The notes beneath the pieces are model-generated. The model ran no database searches, had not been told where the DNA came from, and worked only from the letters and a program-made list of their open reading frames with translations. A stretch of 64,000 bases of DNA, from positions 19,555-83,554 of the forward strand of contig JALQPE010001686.1 in NCBI GenBank assembly GCA_030407315.1, written 5' to 3'. Of the stretch, positions 31,557 through 43,785 are shown in pieces. The translations under genes were made by a program, and so were the position numbers. Source of the DNA: Asparagopsis taxiformis. Its lineage: Eukaryota; Rhodophyta; Florideophyceae; Bonnemaisoniales; Bonnemaisoniaceae. Each line of letters opens with the position of its first letter. The stretch's first letter is position 1.

Positions 31557-34114
31557 ATCCTCTCGCATGGCTGTGCACAGCGAGTGAATGTGTATTTGTA
31601 ATACGAATACAAATTTTGTATGATGCAGATGGGTAACTTACAGCAGTGGCCGGATGCCAATGGGTGTTTCACGGCGGTGGCCGCCGTGGCGATTCTGCTG
31701 CGCCGTGGCTGCGCTGCACCTGCACTGCACTGCTCACTTCGCTGGGCGGTTGGCTTCCAAATTTATTTCAAAAAGATAATCAAATTTGCGGAAATAAACG
31801 TGTCATTCACTGCTGCATTGTGACAGTTATACCGAACAGACGCCAGGTGGATGGAACAGCCGGCCCCTTTGGTCGTGCCGTCCATGCCACTACACACACC
31901 GAACTCGCTAAACACCTTACAGATAGTAGGATAAGTAGAGACAGGCTGTCACACGCGCACCACCGTCCACCGAGAGGGGAACGGGACTATAATAACCGAG
32001 TCCAGTGATCAAGTAAGGAAGAATAAAGAGTTACGGCAATCTCAGTCCAGACACAGTATGTGATCCACCAGGCACATAACGACGCAGTACCGACTCTTCT
32101 CTTCGGTTAGTTAATTGTGGAGCACACGCTCAACTCGTACAAGTCCAATTTCATCAAATAAGTAGTTGTAGAGGATTTTCATGAACCACTTGCTACAGTC
32201 TGCAGCTCATGAGCTTACTAGGAATGGGACCCGTTTGCTTGGGAAACCACACCAACGAAACGAATGGACCACCTACTAGTGCCTCATAGAGAGGCACATC
32301 GAAGTGATTGACGCAGCATCACCACAAACATCCCCTTGTCTATCGTCGGAGGCTGTTCCCGTTTGAGGACAGGTGTGACGTTCATTCGTAGCTGAACTGG
32401 CTCACTTATGTCGACTGCAGAGCTGGTATGGATGTCTGTCACCTTTCTTACTCTTGATGGGTGAGTGCGTGAGTGCATCTTGTACTACTAGTAACAATTT
32501 GAAGCTCCTTCCGATTGATTCATCCTGCATCTATCGTACACCTTGAACGTTTCTTTGGTGGTTTCATGGTGGTGATGAATATAGGAGACTATGAAAGCGA
32601 GTCATGGAGGGTTTCCATCCATGGGTTAGATTTGTGGTGCAATGCCTCTGATATCGATTCGAATCGGGTTTGTGAGCTGTTTTAGGAAAGCACCAAGAGG
32701 CGTTCAAACTATCCTGTCTCAGTACTCAGGCTCGAAGGTAGAGTTAGTAGTTTTTGGCTGATCGCCTGCTTGGCTGTAGGTTTTGAAAAGACAGATACGA
32801 TAAATTGAGAATGTCGGTTCATTTGATACTGGGTTGCAGTTCAGAGGTTGTATTTAGGACCTGAGATCCTGAATGGGTAGAGGGGATAGAACCAACATTG
32901 GGTCAGTGACACACTGAAGGTGGGAGTGATACACTAAAAAGTTTACAACGGGCACTCAGTATGTGAAGGGAGTTCTCAGTGGTGGAATAGGGAAGCAAGA
33001 GGTAGTGGAAGAACTTGGCTGTTGTGGATACAGTGACAACTGTAGGGCTCAAATCGACGCTTAGACGTAAAAGCTTGGGAATCATTTCAAACGTCCCGAG
33101 TAGTCGTCGGGGGGGGGGACTGGTGTCGCACGACTTGATTCTATTATCCCGAAGCGGTGAAGTGCGTTAACACTACCGAAGACCGCCCTCTGTTCTTGAA
33201 TCGGTAGGTGGTAGGGTGGTTGAATCGGACGGGTCTTGATCACTCTTAGACGAAAACAAACCATTACGGTGCACGAGCCGGCGGTGGCTATGTCGGATCA
33301 CGGGAACGGGAAGGTTCTGTAACGGATTGACAACCTGGAGAGAGCGTCGCGACACCCGGATTGTGTCTGCTCCAGATACACACGCTTGAGCGATACTTGT
33401 AACCTTGATCAGCCTCACATGTGCAGGCGTCGTGTTGGCGCTTCGTGGCAACCCGGTGACCACGGTCCGTGACGCATCGACAATGTCGGTACGCAACGGA
33501 ACACTTCCGAAGACGGATCGATTGACACGGGCATGAAAACAGTGCGTCGCCTCTAGATTTGACCTGGATCGTAGCACTAGAGTAATAAGTTGCTCTTTAC
33601 TCATTGGTGATTGGTCACTACTTGTAATAGCGTGTCGGGCCTGAATAGCCCGTTCCGGGGTATCCAACCGGGCGGTCTACGTCGGCAGCCGCGGTGGTAT
33701 TACAATACGTGTACAGTTATCAGTCTCCCTACAGGTGGCGCATACCACGCTCGCACGCGCACCCGCCAGTTGTACACAATTTTGAAATATGTAAAAAGGA
33801 AACTGCCGGGATGCAACGGTCACTACTGGCGATTGCATTGAATGGTCGCGTGAGGTGACACGTGTGTGTCGTCACGTCACTGCGTTACGACAACTTCTTT
33901 GCTCGTACAGCCCAAGTAGCCCATTGGCTTTTTCGATTAGTCGTAAGTGCCCGCCCGTTTTGTGCATTTGTCCCACAAGAATGGTGATCCAACAAGCATC
34001 TGAAGGTCCCTCGTGGGAAGGAGAGGGTAATTGAGGACATGGAACACAGTTTGGAAGTATAGGGAACAGAACCTGTGAGGGAAAGGAGGAAACTGGTACA
34101 GGGAGGCAGCGAGC
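31557..34114. other. Unassigned region left of the family A insertion
   Basis: Only short frames (for example 33173-33667 -) without recognisable motifs. A stretch at about 31824-32060 looks somewhat LTR-like (TGTGACAG start, TATAATAA, AATAAA, CA end), but no partner copy or primer site was found. The last five bases before the element, CTGGG (34115-34119), are the left target duplication. Confidence 0.35.
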
Positions 34115-34119
34115 CTGGG

Positions 34120-34908
34120 TGTGATGCAATTTATGTTGCAAGTGCGCGCGCGGGTCGGAGCGATGCGTCGCGTTGAGTCCGCGTGCATCCGCGTTTAGTT
34201 AGTTAGTAAGCGAGCGTACGCGTGGCGATACAATTACGTGTCACGGCGCGCTTGCGCGAACGCGTACGATTGCGAGCTTGGCGCCACGTGTAGCGCCTTT
34301 TGCGAAATTCCCTTTATTTCCCCTTTTTGGGTTTTTTATGACGAAAGTCTTTTTCCCAAATATTTCCCTTTTTGCGTGCGAGCGAGCGGCCGCCGGCCGG
34401 CCGCGCAAGGACAACCTGTCCTAGGTAGTTAGCTACTAATGGTTGTTCTGCTTCGCACCTTACCAATAAACAGTCAGCATCTTCGCAGCTACGAGTTAAG
34501 CGTTTAGCGAATCGCGAGGACCGATTGCGTTGAAACGTTGCGTGCGGGTTGCTCACGATCGCCGACGTTCGCGTGCGCGCTGCGCATAAACCGATCGTCG
34601 AACCGCGTCGCACCGCGATAGCGCGCGTTGCGTCGCACGCCACTAGGCCAGGGATTTACGACCCCTGTGTGGATCGCGTTGTGCTCGAGTTTACTCGGTG
34701 ATCTCACCCTGAGATCACGGCTTGCGCCGGCCCGCGAATCCCGTGTTGCGATCGTTCCCTACGCGTTCCGCCGTTGTACCACCCGTTCGCCAGCGCGACC
34801 GAGCGACGCGCGAACGCAAGTTCAACCAGCGCGTTACGGTTCACCTCGCCCTGACACGGCTGCAATTCTAGAACTCCCTTAGTGATCGCCACCCCGGCTG
34901 GTCCTACA
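34120..34908 (+). repeat. 5' LTR of family A copy 2
   Basis: 789 bp, TGTGATGCAA...GGTCCTACA. It contains AATAAA at 34465-34470 (within TACCAATAAACAG), a likely poly(A) signal. A pyrimidine/T-rich block (34306-34373) includes GGGTTTTTTATGACG. A perfect inverted repeat at 34698-34718 has 9-bp arms around CCC. Confidence 0.95.
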
Positions 34909-34910
34909 AC

Positions 34911-34928
34911 TGGTCTCTCGACCTAGAA
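34911..34928 (+). promoter_or_regulatory. Primer binding site, family A
   Basis: TGGTCTCTCGACCTAGAA starts two bases after the LTR. TGG is the complement of a tRNA CCA end, as in gypsy elements. Family A copy 3 has the same site (55479) and family B has TGGTCTCTCACCCTAGAA (52987). I could not match the primer tRNA. It is not the tRNA-Met gene in this window. Confidence 0.7.
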
Positions 34929-35485
34929 TTGCGCGAACCGACGTGCGAACTCAGCGAAGCACAGAAACTCCGCTTGGGGAAAACACGGGACGCCAAACCT
35001 ACCGCTTACTCTAATTCTTCTTTTATCCGTTCGTCGTGCGCGACAGCGAGGGCGATTGACGCGTGCGCGCGTATCGCTATCCCGGAAGCGGTGCTATAGC
35101 CTCTCTGGTTTGTATAACTACCCTACCTCTACTACGACGATTCGCCGCGCGGAACGACGCGATCGAAGACGCAGCGCGTGCGCGCGCTAGTTCGCAACCC
35201 TAACGCGGGTTCGGCGGTGCCGAAAATATTGGGTTGGCGAACGATCGAGACCCGTCTTTGCGCGTTCCGAGCGAGGAAGAAGCACTCCTGCGAGCGAACT
35301 CGTCCCCCTCACCCTTACTACGCGCGCCCGATACGCAGACAATTTTCGGGAAGCGCTTCCCTTTTTACTTGCCAATTTTTCGACGCGCCGACGCGAGATT
35401 TTGACGCGCGCCGAATTCCCCTTTCTCCCTTCCCATCATCCCTTTTTCCCTTTTCCCTAGGCGACGATCGAACGCAACCGCGCCG

Positions 35486-37458
35486 ATGGATCCATCCGCG
35501 CCCGAGCGATCGAACGCGCCGACCGAACCGCCGCCAGTCGCGTCGCAAACACACGCAGTCGACGCGCTGGTCGCTTCACATATCCCTGACCCTACCGCTT
35601 CTCCGTGGCCGCCGTTACCGACGCAAGCGCTCGCGAGCATCGACGACGACGCGCAAACGTCCGACGATGGCGCCGCAACGAAGCGCGAGGCCGAGTTCCG
35701 TGTTTCCGACGTGCACGCCACGCCGTCCGCAACGCTTCCGAGCTTGGTTCGACAAGTAGTGGACGACCCTACGTTCCAATGCATGCTCCAGGCTGAAGTA
35801 CGAGCTGCAGTGGACCGCGCTATCAAAGGCCAATCACGTGGACTGACGGCTCAGATGAGGGCGCAAGTCCACAACCTAATCGTCACTACGATGGACTCCC
35901 GCGAGGAGCACAATATTGAACGCGCGAACGTCGCTGCGCGCGAAAACCGAACGCGAACCGCAGCGCGCGCGACCCCTACGAACTACGCGCGCGACGCGGA
36001 CCCCGAAGGATGGCTGGAACTGGCGCGCCAGGACCTGTCATTCGACGACCACCCGCATTCGGATAGCGACAATAGACCCGCGCATCCCGGACTGGTAGAG
36101 ATCCAGCCGTTGAACGAGCTGTTCACGCGCGCGCTTTCGTATCGCACGTACCGCTTGCGTAATACGGACCGCGCGTTTAACCGAACAATTGCGAGCGAAT
36201 TGGCTAACACCGCGAAAATGGTGCGCCATTCGATGCAAGGAGAGAATTTCACGGGCGCTGACGGAATCGCCGTGCTATCGTTCCTGAAGTATTTCAAGAG
36301 CGCATGCGACGACACCGGCGTATCCGAAGGCGCAGCGTTGCCGATTCTCAAGTATTTCCTCGCCGACGAGGCGCGCGACACGTTCCAAACGTACGTGGGA
36401 CGAACGTTCCGAGGCTCGCGCGCGGGCGTCGATTCGATTACGTGCTACGCGGAAGCCGTTCAGTGGCTCCTGCTAACCTATGCGCGCGAAGGCGACGTCG
36501 CGCAAGCGTATCGTGACGTGGCGCAACAAACGCAAGACCCGAAGGAAACCGAAACGCAATTCGCTACGAGACTACGACGCCGCGCGCTGCGCTGCGGCGA
36601 TGCCTTTAGCGAGCGAACGCTTGTTTCTATTTTCGTCGATGGTCTACGACCCTATGCGCAACACCTCGTACGGGACGCGCTGTCTCGCGACCCGCGTCGA
36701 TACACCTTCCGAGAGCTAGTCTCTATGGCGCAGAGCCATGGGGACACGCATCGAGCGATGACGCCGACGACGAGCGCGCGACCGCTACTGCGACGAACGC
36801 CTGCGCTCTACGTGGAAGAGGAGGAGACACCAACGATGCAGGCACTGACCGTGGGGCATACCCCGCCATCAGGCTTCTCATCGCCAAACGTCTCAACCTC
36901 CGCCGCGACGCCGCACGCTCCGCGCGAACGGAAGTTCTCGACCCCGAGCCCCATGCGAAGTCCAACCTCGCTTGGCACCCCTTCGTCGAATTATCGCACG
37001 CCACGCTCTCGCGACGCCTCGCCCGCCGACCGCTCGCGACGCTTTGCGCATAACGACGACCGAGAACGCGAACGCGCGGGACCGTACACGGCGCACATAC
37101 CGCGCGCCACTTACCCACCGCCTATCGTGAGACAGACGGCACCGGCCGACACGTCTCGCACAGCGGCGTTCCGCTGTCTGATATGCCGGAAGTTTGGGCA
37201 TCCTATGGTAAGCTGCCCGCTGCTCTCATCCGAGCAACAGGCCGCAATTCGCGAGATGCATAGCCACGCGCGCGTCTGACGCCCGAAGAGCTGAACCTGC
37301 AGCGTAACGTTCAGGTTTTCGAAGTTTCCGCGGACGATGACGCACGCGAGCGCGAAAGCGAACGCACGCGCGAAGACGACGCGCACGACGGCGAGCAGCT
37401 CACGCCCCACTCGGTTCGCTTCGCAGAAGACCCGGGAAACGCCTACGAGGAGTCGTAG
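35486..37458 (+). CDS. Gag of family A, C-terminal extension frameshifted
   Basis: ATG 35486 starts 597 residues ending at TGA 37277-37279. The N-terminal third is Pro/Ala/Thr-rich. The capsid-like core includes FLKYFKSACDDTGVSEG, the ILKYFLADEARDTF block and FVDGLRPYAQHLVRDALSRD. A proline/serine linker and a CCHC knuckle follow (CLICRKFGHPMVSC, about residues 564-577). Copy 3 continues past this point (HARLTPEELNLQRN) to a stop after YEE. In copy 2 a GT insertion at 37274-37275 ends the frame early, but the same acidic tail remains open to TAG 37456-37458. The family form of gag therefore has about 60 more residues rich in Glu, Arg and Asp. Gag builds the particle and packages RNA. Confidence 0.9.
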
Positions 37459-37502
37459 CGGGTGGGCCGACTCCTCTCCATCCAACGGATACGCGACGCG
37501 CG

Positions 37503-40500
37503 ATGACGCAACCGCCGCGCGAAAAACCGCCTCCGTTACCACCCGAAACAGTGGTCCTGTTTCAGACCCCTACCGCGAACTACAAACTCGAGGTACGCGT
37601 CGGATATAATCTACGCACGGCCACCGCGGTGACCGCTGTGCTTGATACCGGCGCGGGCCCGAGCCTCATTCGCGAGAACGTATTAGGCGCTGATTGGAAA
37701 CACCACGCTACGCCGCCGACGCTGCGTTGCGCGATTATCGACGCGAATGGACGACGCCTCGCGCCGAACGCGTCGTTGCGACTCAGCGTTCTTCTAGGTG
37801 CCCGCGCGCACCTTCAAACTTTCCTGGTGATGCCGCGCTTATCCGTCCCTTGCATTCTGGGAGCAGACTTCATCGACCGTGTGGTTCGGATGATCTATAC
37901 TGGGCCGCAGCGCGCGTTGCGAACCCGCTATGGAGACCACGTTCCAATGCTCCCACGAACGCCGACGAAACCGCGCCGCGCACCGACCCCCAAGACTACC
38001 CGACCGACAGAATTCGCACCAATCCGCGTTGCGCGCCGCACGTCGATTCCGCCGCACGCGACGCAAGCTATCGAAGTCACCACGGGCGCTGACGGACGCT
38101 GCATCACGATACCCGCGACCGACCTCTACGGACAGAAGTTGTTGCGTCTAGCCAATGGTGAAACGCAGGTTAAAAGGAACGTGCCCTTCAGCGTGCATGT
38201 GCACAACGCCGGCACCCGCCTACAGATATTGCCCAAAGGCATGAAGGTGGGCGCCGCAGTGCCCAACCCCGTAGGTTGCCTACAAGTTGCACAAGAGGCA
38301 CCGACCCCGCAAGACCGACCGCCCGACGATGCGACGCCACGCGACGCGACGAACCCGCCGGACCTGCGCGAAGCCGACGGAATTGCGAACGCGACGCCGC
38401 ACTGGGAAGACCTCCTACGCGCGACGCTACGCGATGAGCGAGTAGACGACGACCTACACGCGCGAATTATCGAGATGCTGCGAAAGCACGAGCAAATGTG
38501 GAATGGCACGCTTGGAGCCATCCACGCGACAGAACACCGCATCGAACTGGTTCCGGGGGCGACCCCCGTCAACCAACCGCCGTACCGCGCCGGACACGCG
38601 TCGCGCGAAATTATCCGTACGCAAGTGGATAAGATGCTCCGCGCTGGAGTGATCGAACCTGCTACATCGGAATGGGCGAGCCCGGTCGTAGTCGTGCCTA
38701 AGAAGGACGGGACTTCCCGCTTCTGCATCGACTACCGCCGCTTAAACGCCGCCACCGTCAAGGACGCGTATCCGATTCCGCGCATGGACGATTGCGTCGA
38801 CTCGCTCGGTAACGCGACGGTTTTCACTACGCTGGACTGCAATTCGGGATACTGGCAGATCCCAGTGGCGCACGCCGACCGCGATAAGACTACGTTTACA
38901 TCGCACGTTGGTACGTATCGTTTCCGCCGCATGCCTTTTGGGCTTTCGAACGCGCCCGCGACGTTTCAGCGCGCGCTTGACATTTTGCTCGCGAACGTGA
39001 AGTGGCAACATTGCCTTGTCTACCTGGATGACGTAATCATCTTCTCCGCCGACGTAAACGCGCACGTGCACCACGTCGACGAAATACTGGGAATCCTCGG
39101 ACGCGCAGGCGTTTCGCTAAAGTTCGCGAAGACCGAGTTCTTCAAGCGCTCGGTGGACTACCTGGGACATACTATTTCGCCTGGGAAGCTCTCCGTACCG
39201 ACGACAAAGTGCGACGCGCTGCGCGATGCGACGTACCCGACGACGAAGACGCAGTTGCGAAGTTTTCTAGGAACTTGCAACGTATACCGCCGATTCGTCG
39301 AAAAATTCGCGTTCGTAGCCGCGCCGCTTACGCAGCTGCTGAAGAAGGACCAAGGAGACAGCTTACCCGCGCCGACGCCGGAGCAAACGCGCGCGTTCGA
39401 ATCATTGCGACAAGCGATGCTATCTCCGCCTATCCTCCGTCTACCGCGCGAAGGGCACCCGTACGTGCTCGACACTGACGCGTCGCAAGGCCAAATCGGA
39501 TGCGCCTTGCTACAGCTAGACGCGGACGAAGACGTATTACATCCGGTCGGATACTGGTCGCGCACGCTTAACGACGCGGAGCGAAATTATTCGACGACGG
39601 AACGCGAATGCCTCGCGGTAGTATGGGCAGTGCTACTACTACGCGCGTACCTAGAAGGACGGAAGTTCACGGTTCGCACGGACCACAATTCGCTGCGCTG
39701 GATTCTAAACATGACCTCTGCGGAAGGACGACTCGCGCGCTGGCGATTGCGACTCGCCGAGTTCGAGTTCGACGTATATATATAGAAAGGGTAAACGCCA
39801 CGTTATCGCCGACGCGCTCTCGCGAATGGCCACGCGAAGCGGCGACGAGACGGAAATACCGGACGAGATACCCTGCTTCGACGCCGCGAACATCGTTGAA
39901 CCGCACGCGGACGCTTATGCGCGAACCGATACCGCGCTACTATGCGACTACGCAGAATACTACCCGAGTTTGGACTGCCTACTGGCAACTCGGTCATGCA
40001 TCGAACCGCCTGTGTCCACTGACGAGTGGATACGCGAGCAGGCGACGGACGAATTCTGCCAAAACGCGAAACGCGATGTCGAAACCGCGCCGCAGTCGCG
40101 CTTTCACCTGTCCCCCGATGGGATACTTATGAGGACCGCGCCGCTCGACGACGCCACGCAGATAGTCGTGCCCGAAGCGATTAAGGGGCGCATTTTGCGA
40201 GCGAACCATTATGCGGTAACTGCAGGACATCCGGGCGCGCGGCGCATGTACGACGCCATCCGACGCGCGTACTACTGGCCGATGATGAGCGTGGACGTCT
40301 ACACTACAGTGAGACAGTGCGATGCGTGCGCACGTAACCGCGTTACGCAATATCGCCATACGAACGCCCTGAAGCTATTCCCCGCGACGCGCCCGCTCGA
40401 AGACGTCGCTATCGATATCCTTGGTCCGCTGCCCGAGACTCCGCGCCAACGCCGCTTCGTACTCGTAATCGCAGACCGCTATAGCAAACTCTGCCGACTC

Positions 40501-41733
40501 ATCGCGCTCGGACGCGTATCCGCACTCGCCGTTGCGAAGGCATTTTGCCGAGACTGGGTTTTCGTCTATGGACCGCCGCGCACGCTACTTTCGGACAATG
40601 GGCCGCAATTCCGCTCGAAGCTGTTTCAGGAGACTTGCGCGCTGATGGGTACGCGGAACATATTTACGACGACATACCATCCGCAATCGAATGGACAAGT
40701 CGAGCGCATGAACCGCACTATCGTAGCGACGCTGCGCCATTATGTAGATGAAGAGCGCAGAGATTGGGACGAGCATTTAGACGCGCTCGCGTACGCTTAC
40801 AACCGCGCGATACACCGCTCGACGAATACGTCGCCGTTCGAACTCACGCTCACGCGCTATCCCGTATCGCTGGGAACGGAGCAAGTGGACACGATTCGCA
40901 GCACGCCATTCCTTCGCATGGAATTTCTCGCACGATTATCGGACGCGTACGCACGCTCGGCGAATGCGTTGAAGAAAGCGCAAGCGAGATACAAGCGCGA
41001 CTTCGACCGCGGCGTGCGCACGGTGAATAAGGATATCAAGGTGGGCGATCAAGTGTACCTGGACACTCGCGCGGGAGCGACGACACGAACACAACGCAGC
41101 GACGCAGCGCACACGTCGAAGTTAGACTACCCTGTGTCGGGCCCTTTCCCGGTTATAGGCTGCCGCGGACACACGTACGAAATCATAATCGACGGTGTCC
41201 CCGAACTCGTCAGCTCCGATCGCGTTCGCATGGCACCGCGCTACGCGACGCATGCGCCAACGACGTTGGACGACGTAGAAGAAGACACTAACACGGAGAA
41301 CGCGAACGACGCAGAGCGACGGGATGAACGCGAAATTAACGAGGCGCGCAAGGTCGACCCGGAAGCCGGGTATGGGACGCGCGAGTTCATGATTGACAGG
41401 CTAACAGCCGAGGGCATCGACGACACCGGCGCGCCCGTATTCCGGGTGCGCTGGAAGGGCTACTCCCCGCGCGATGATACGTGGGAGCCCGAAGCGTCCC
41501 TGCCCGCGCCTATCGTCGCCCGTTTTCGCCGTGATCAAGGACGGCCCGCCTCTAAAACCGCTGCGCGCGCTACTGCCGACGGCCCTGCGGCGCTGCGTAA
41601 CCGCCGAAGTCGCTCAACGAAGCGCTCAGCCCCGAGGGAGGCACCCGATGGCGCGCCGCGAAAAACGACACCTACCCGCATCAGCGCGCGTATTGCAAGC
41701 CGACAAATGACGCCTCGTGCGCAACGCAATTAA
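37503..41733 (+). CDS. Pol of family A: protease, RT, RNase H, integrase, chromodomain (one frameshift)
   Basis: ATG 37503, 44 bp after the gag tail. The protease has LDTGAGPS (about residue 48). RT has FCIDYRRLNAATVKDAYPIP, the FTTLDCNSGYWQIPV block and YLDD (about residues 507-510). RNase H has VLDTDASQGQIGCAL and TDHNSLRWIL. At about 39770-39800 one extra base relative to copy 3 gives a stop (39783-39785). The continuation is open from 39826 to 41733. Integrase there shows the HHCC finger (H...GHPGARR, then CDAC), the DD35E triad (Asp about 197, Asp about 257 in SDNGPQF, Glu about 293 in QVERMN, numbered from 39826) and a C-terminal chromodomain (41382-41530: FRVRWKGYSPRDDTWEPE). Chromodomains of chromoviruses steer integration to histone-marked heterochromatin. 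Confidence 0.92.
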
Positions 41734-43785
41734 TGCAGGAAGCGTTGCGGGGGGGTTGCCATCCACGCGCGTTTACGTCGACGAAGAAGCTGTGCAAGTG
41801 CCAGCTGATTACCTGGCAGTGGTAAGCATCCAAGCGCAAACACAGCTACCCGCCTTGCATCACGCCAAACTACTATCGGCAGCAGGGACCGGAAGGGGAT
41901 ACGACTTATTGCCGCCAAGCGTCGCAGCGCCACGCAACCGCTTCGTCGCACAACGCGCAACCGCTCCTTCGGACGCCACACAACCGCTTCGTCGCACAAC
42001 ACGCAAACGCTTCCTCGAACGCCTTGTAACCGTTTCGTCGCACGCCACGCGATCGCCGTTCGCGCCAACGCCTCGTCGTTCGGCACGCAACGCCCGGTTC
42101 GTCGTACGCCTTGCAACACGCGTCGCATCGTCGTTCGCCACGCCCCGCGCAATCGACATTCTACCGCTGAATGACCTGAAACTACTGCCGCACGCAATGA
42201 AGCGACGCCGCTCGCGAGCCGCGTACGTGTGCGCCTGACAGGTTGAACACGATTCGACGTTTGCCCGCCGCGCTACTACCCGCGCCGACTACCCGCACGA
42301 AGGCGCGCCGCCCCGGACTAAGCTGCCTGAATCTCGACGCTTGACAACACACGAAGGGGCCCTCACAGACGCTGGTCGGTCCGGCATCGACACGCGTCGC
42401 GCGGGACGCCACCACCGCGAAGATATTGAGCCCCCTCGCTGACGCTCGAGACGTTGCCTGTTAAGAAGTGCGATAAGCGCGAAAAGCCCATGACGGACGC
42501 TGCGTCAATCTCGCTAAACAGGCGCCACGCAATATTCGCCGCTTGCGTTTCGGTCGCCTTTCGTTCGCCACGCGCTATCCGCCGTTTACGCCACGTAACG
42601 CCTAACGACCGTCTACCGCCACACGGCCACTGCGCCACTACGCTCGTTGGAACCGCCGCGGATACGAACGGCCGCGTATCTCTGGATTCGTTGCGAGTTG
42701 GGCCTCGACTAACACCCGACCTACTCCAGAGGCCGCGACATGCGCGGGACCACGCGATGCGTTTTCGCGCGAAAAAAGGGGAGCGACACTGGCGCTGGCG
42801 TGCGGGCTGGCCCGGCTATTTAGCAATTCTACCGTCCCACTCGAATTGTCCCATTGGAAAAATGCGACGAAAGGGGCACCCGAATCGCGCCGCCGTCAAG
42901 TTGGCCCCCGCACCGTGACGAACTGTCCCCTACTGCCGTCACCTGATTGGACGACAACATACGCGAACTCCAGCGAGGCGCTCGAAGCTGGTGGAAGGAC
43001 GCATACCCCTGGACGCACGCAGCCCCCTACCGAGAATATAGTGGTGCCCACGTGCATGGTTCCCCCTCAACCCAAGCGTGGAGAATGAGGCTCGCTCCAA
43101 GAAGGGAAGAATGTGACCCCACCCGAGCCCCCTAGGTACCATTCGGCCGTCCGCTCTAGTCACGGGACAATAGACACGGTAGCAAACGGTGAACGCCGGT
43201 AGTAGGCGACGCGAACGACGGATGCGAAAAAGCGAACGAACCGGCGACGCGAACGACGAATGCGTAAGGCGGCACGAATTGACGACGCGAAGCGGAAGCG
43301 AACAACGAATACGCATGCGAAAATTAACCAGCGACGTCGAGGATTGCGCGTGACGAACCGACGAAACGAAACCGCTACGACGAACTCGTACCGACGCGCT
43401 ACCCGTCCATACTCCCTTCTTCTACCCCCCCACTCAAACCTTTCTCGCTTCGCAACGTATGCATACTACCCCTCCCTTCCCCCCGCGCGCACGACTGGAC
43501 GCCGCCGGCCGCGTGCCCTCCGAACGCCGACGTGGGCAGCGGGCAAATACGGTTTCAAGCAACGACACGCGCGCCCCTTCGCGGAAACACCGGCTCGTGC
43601 ATGCATTTGACGGAACCCGCGTTGCGCTGTCGCTCACTCAAAAGCTGCAGGAACCCTGGCGTTTCACGGCCGCAAGCGTGTCGGACGGGAGGAACCCCGC
43701 ATTACGAAGCGCTAGGTGGAGATACAAACAAGGAGAGTTTATTTCAAAAGAGGATGCAATGCGAGGAGGAGGAACGAAGTGATAG
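41734..43785. other. Spacer between pol and antisense ORF, with degenerate repeats
   Basis: No gene on either strand. 41930-42130 carries imperfect tandem units like CAACCGCTTCGTCGCAC separated by CGCCACGC. 43190-43330 has CGACGCGAACGACGAATGCG-type units, the region that has expanded to a pure 9-bp array in copy 3 (63117-63327). The end of the antisense ORF lies at 43786. Confidence 0.6.

Noticed and set aside
31824..32060. LTR-like stretch with TG start, TATAATAA, AATAAA and CA end
   Set aside because: No second copy, primer site or polypurine tract is present in the window.
33937..34114. Minus-strand frame that would continue across the empty CTGGG site into 47584-47858
   Set aside because: The frame is open when the insertion is removed in thought, but the alternative frame on the right (47862-47620) looks more protein-like. 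Continuity is probably chance.
41860..43316. Several arginine-rich frames on both strands in the family A spacer
   Set aside because: They follow from GC-rich repeats rich in CGA, GCG and CGC, lack motifs and are not kept in copy 3.
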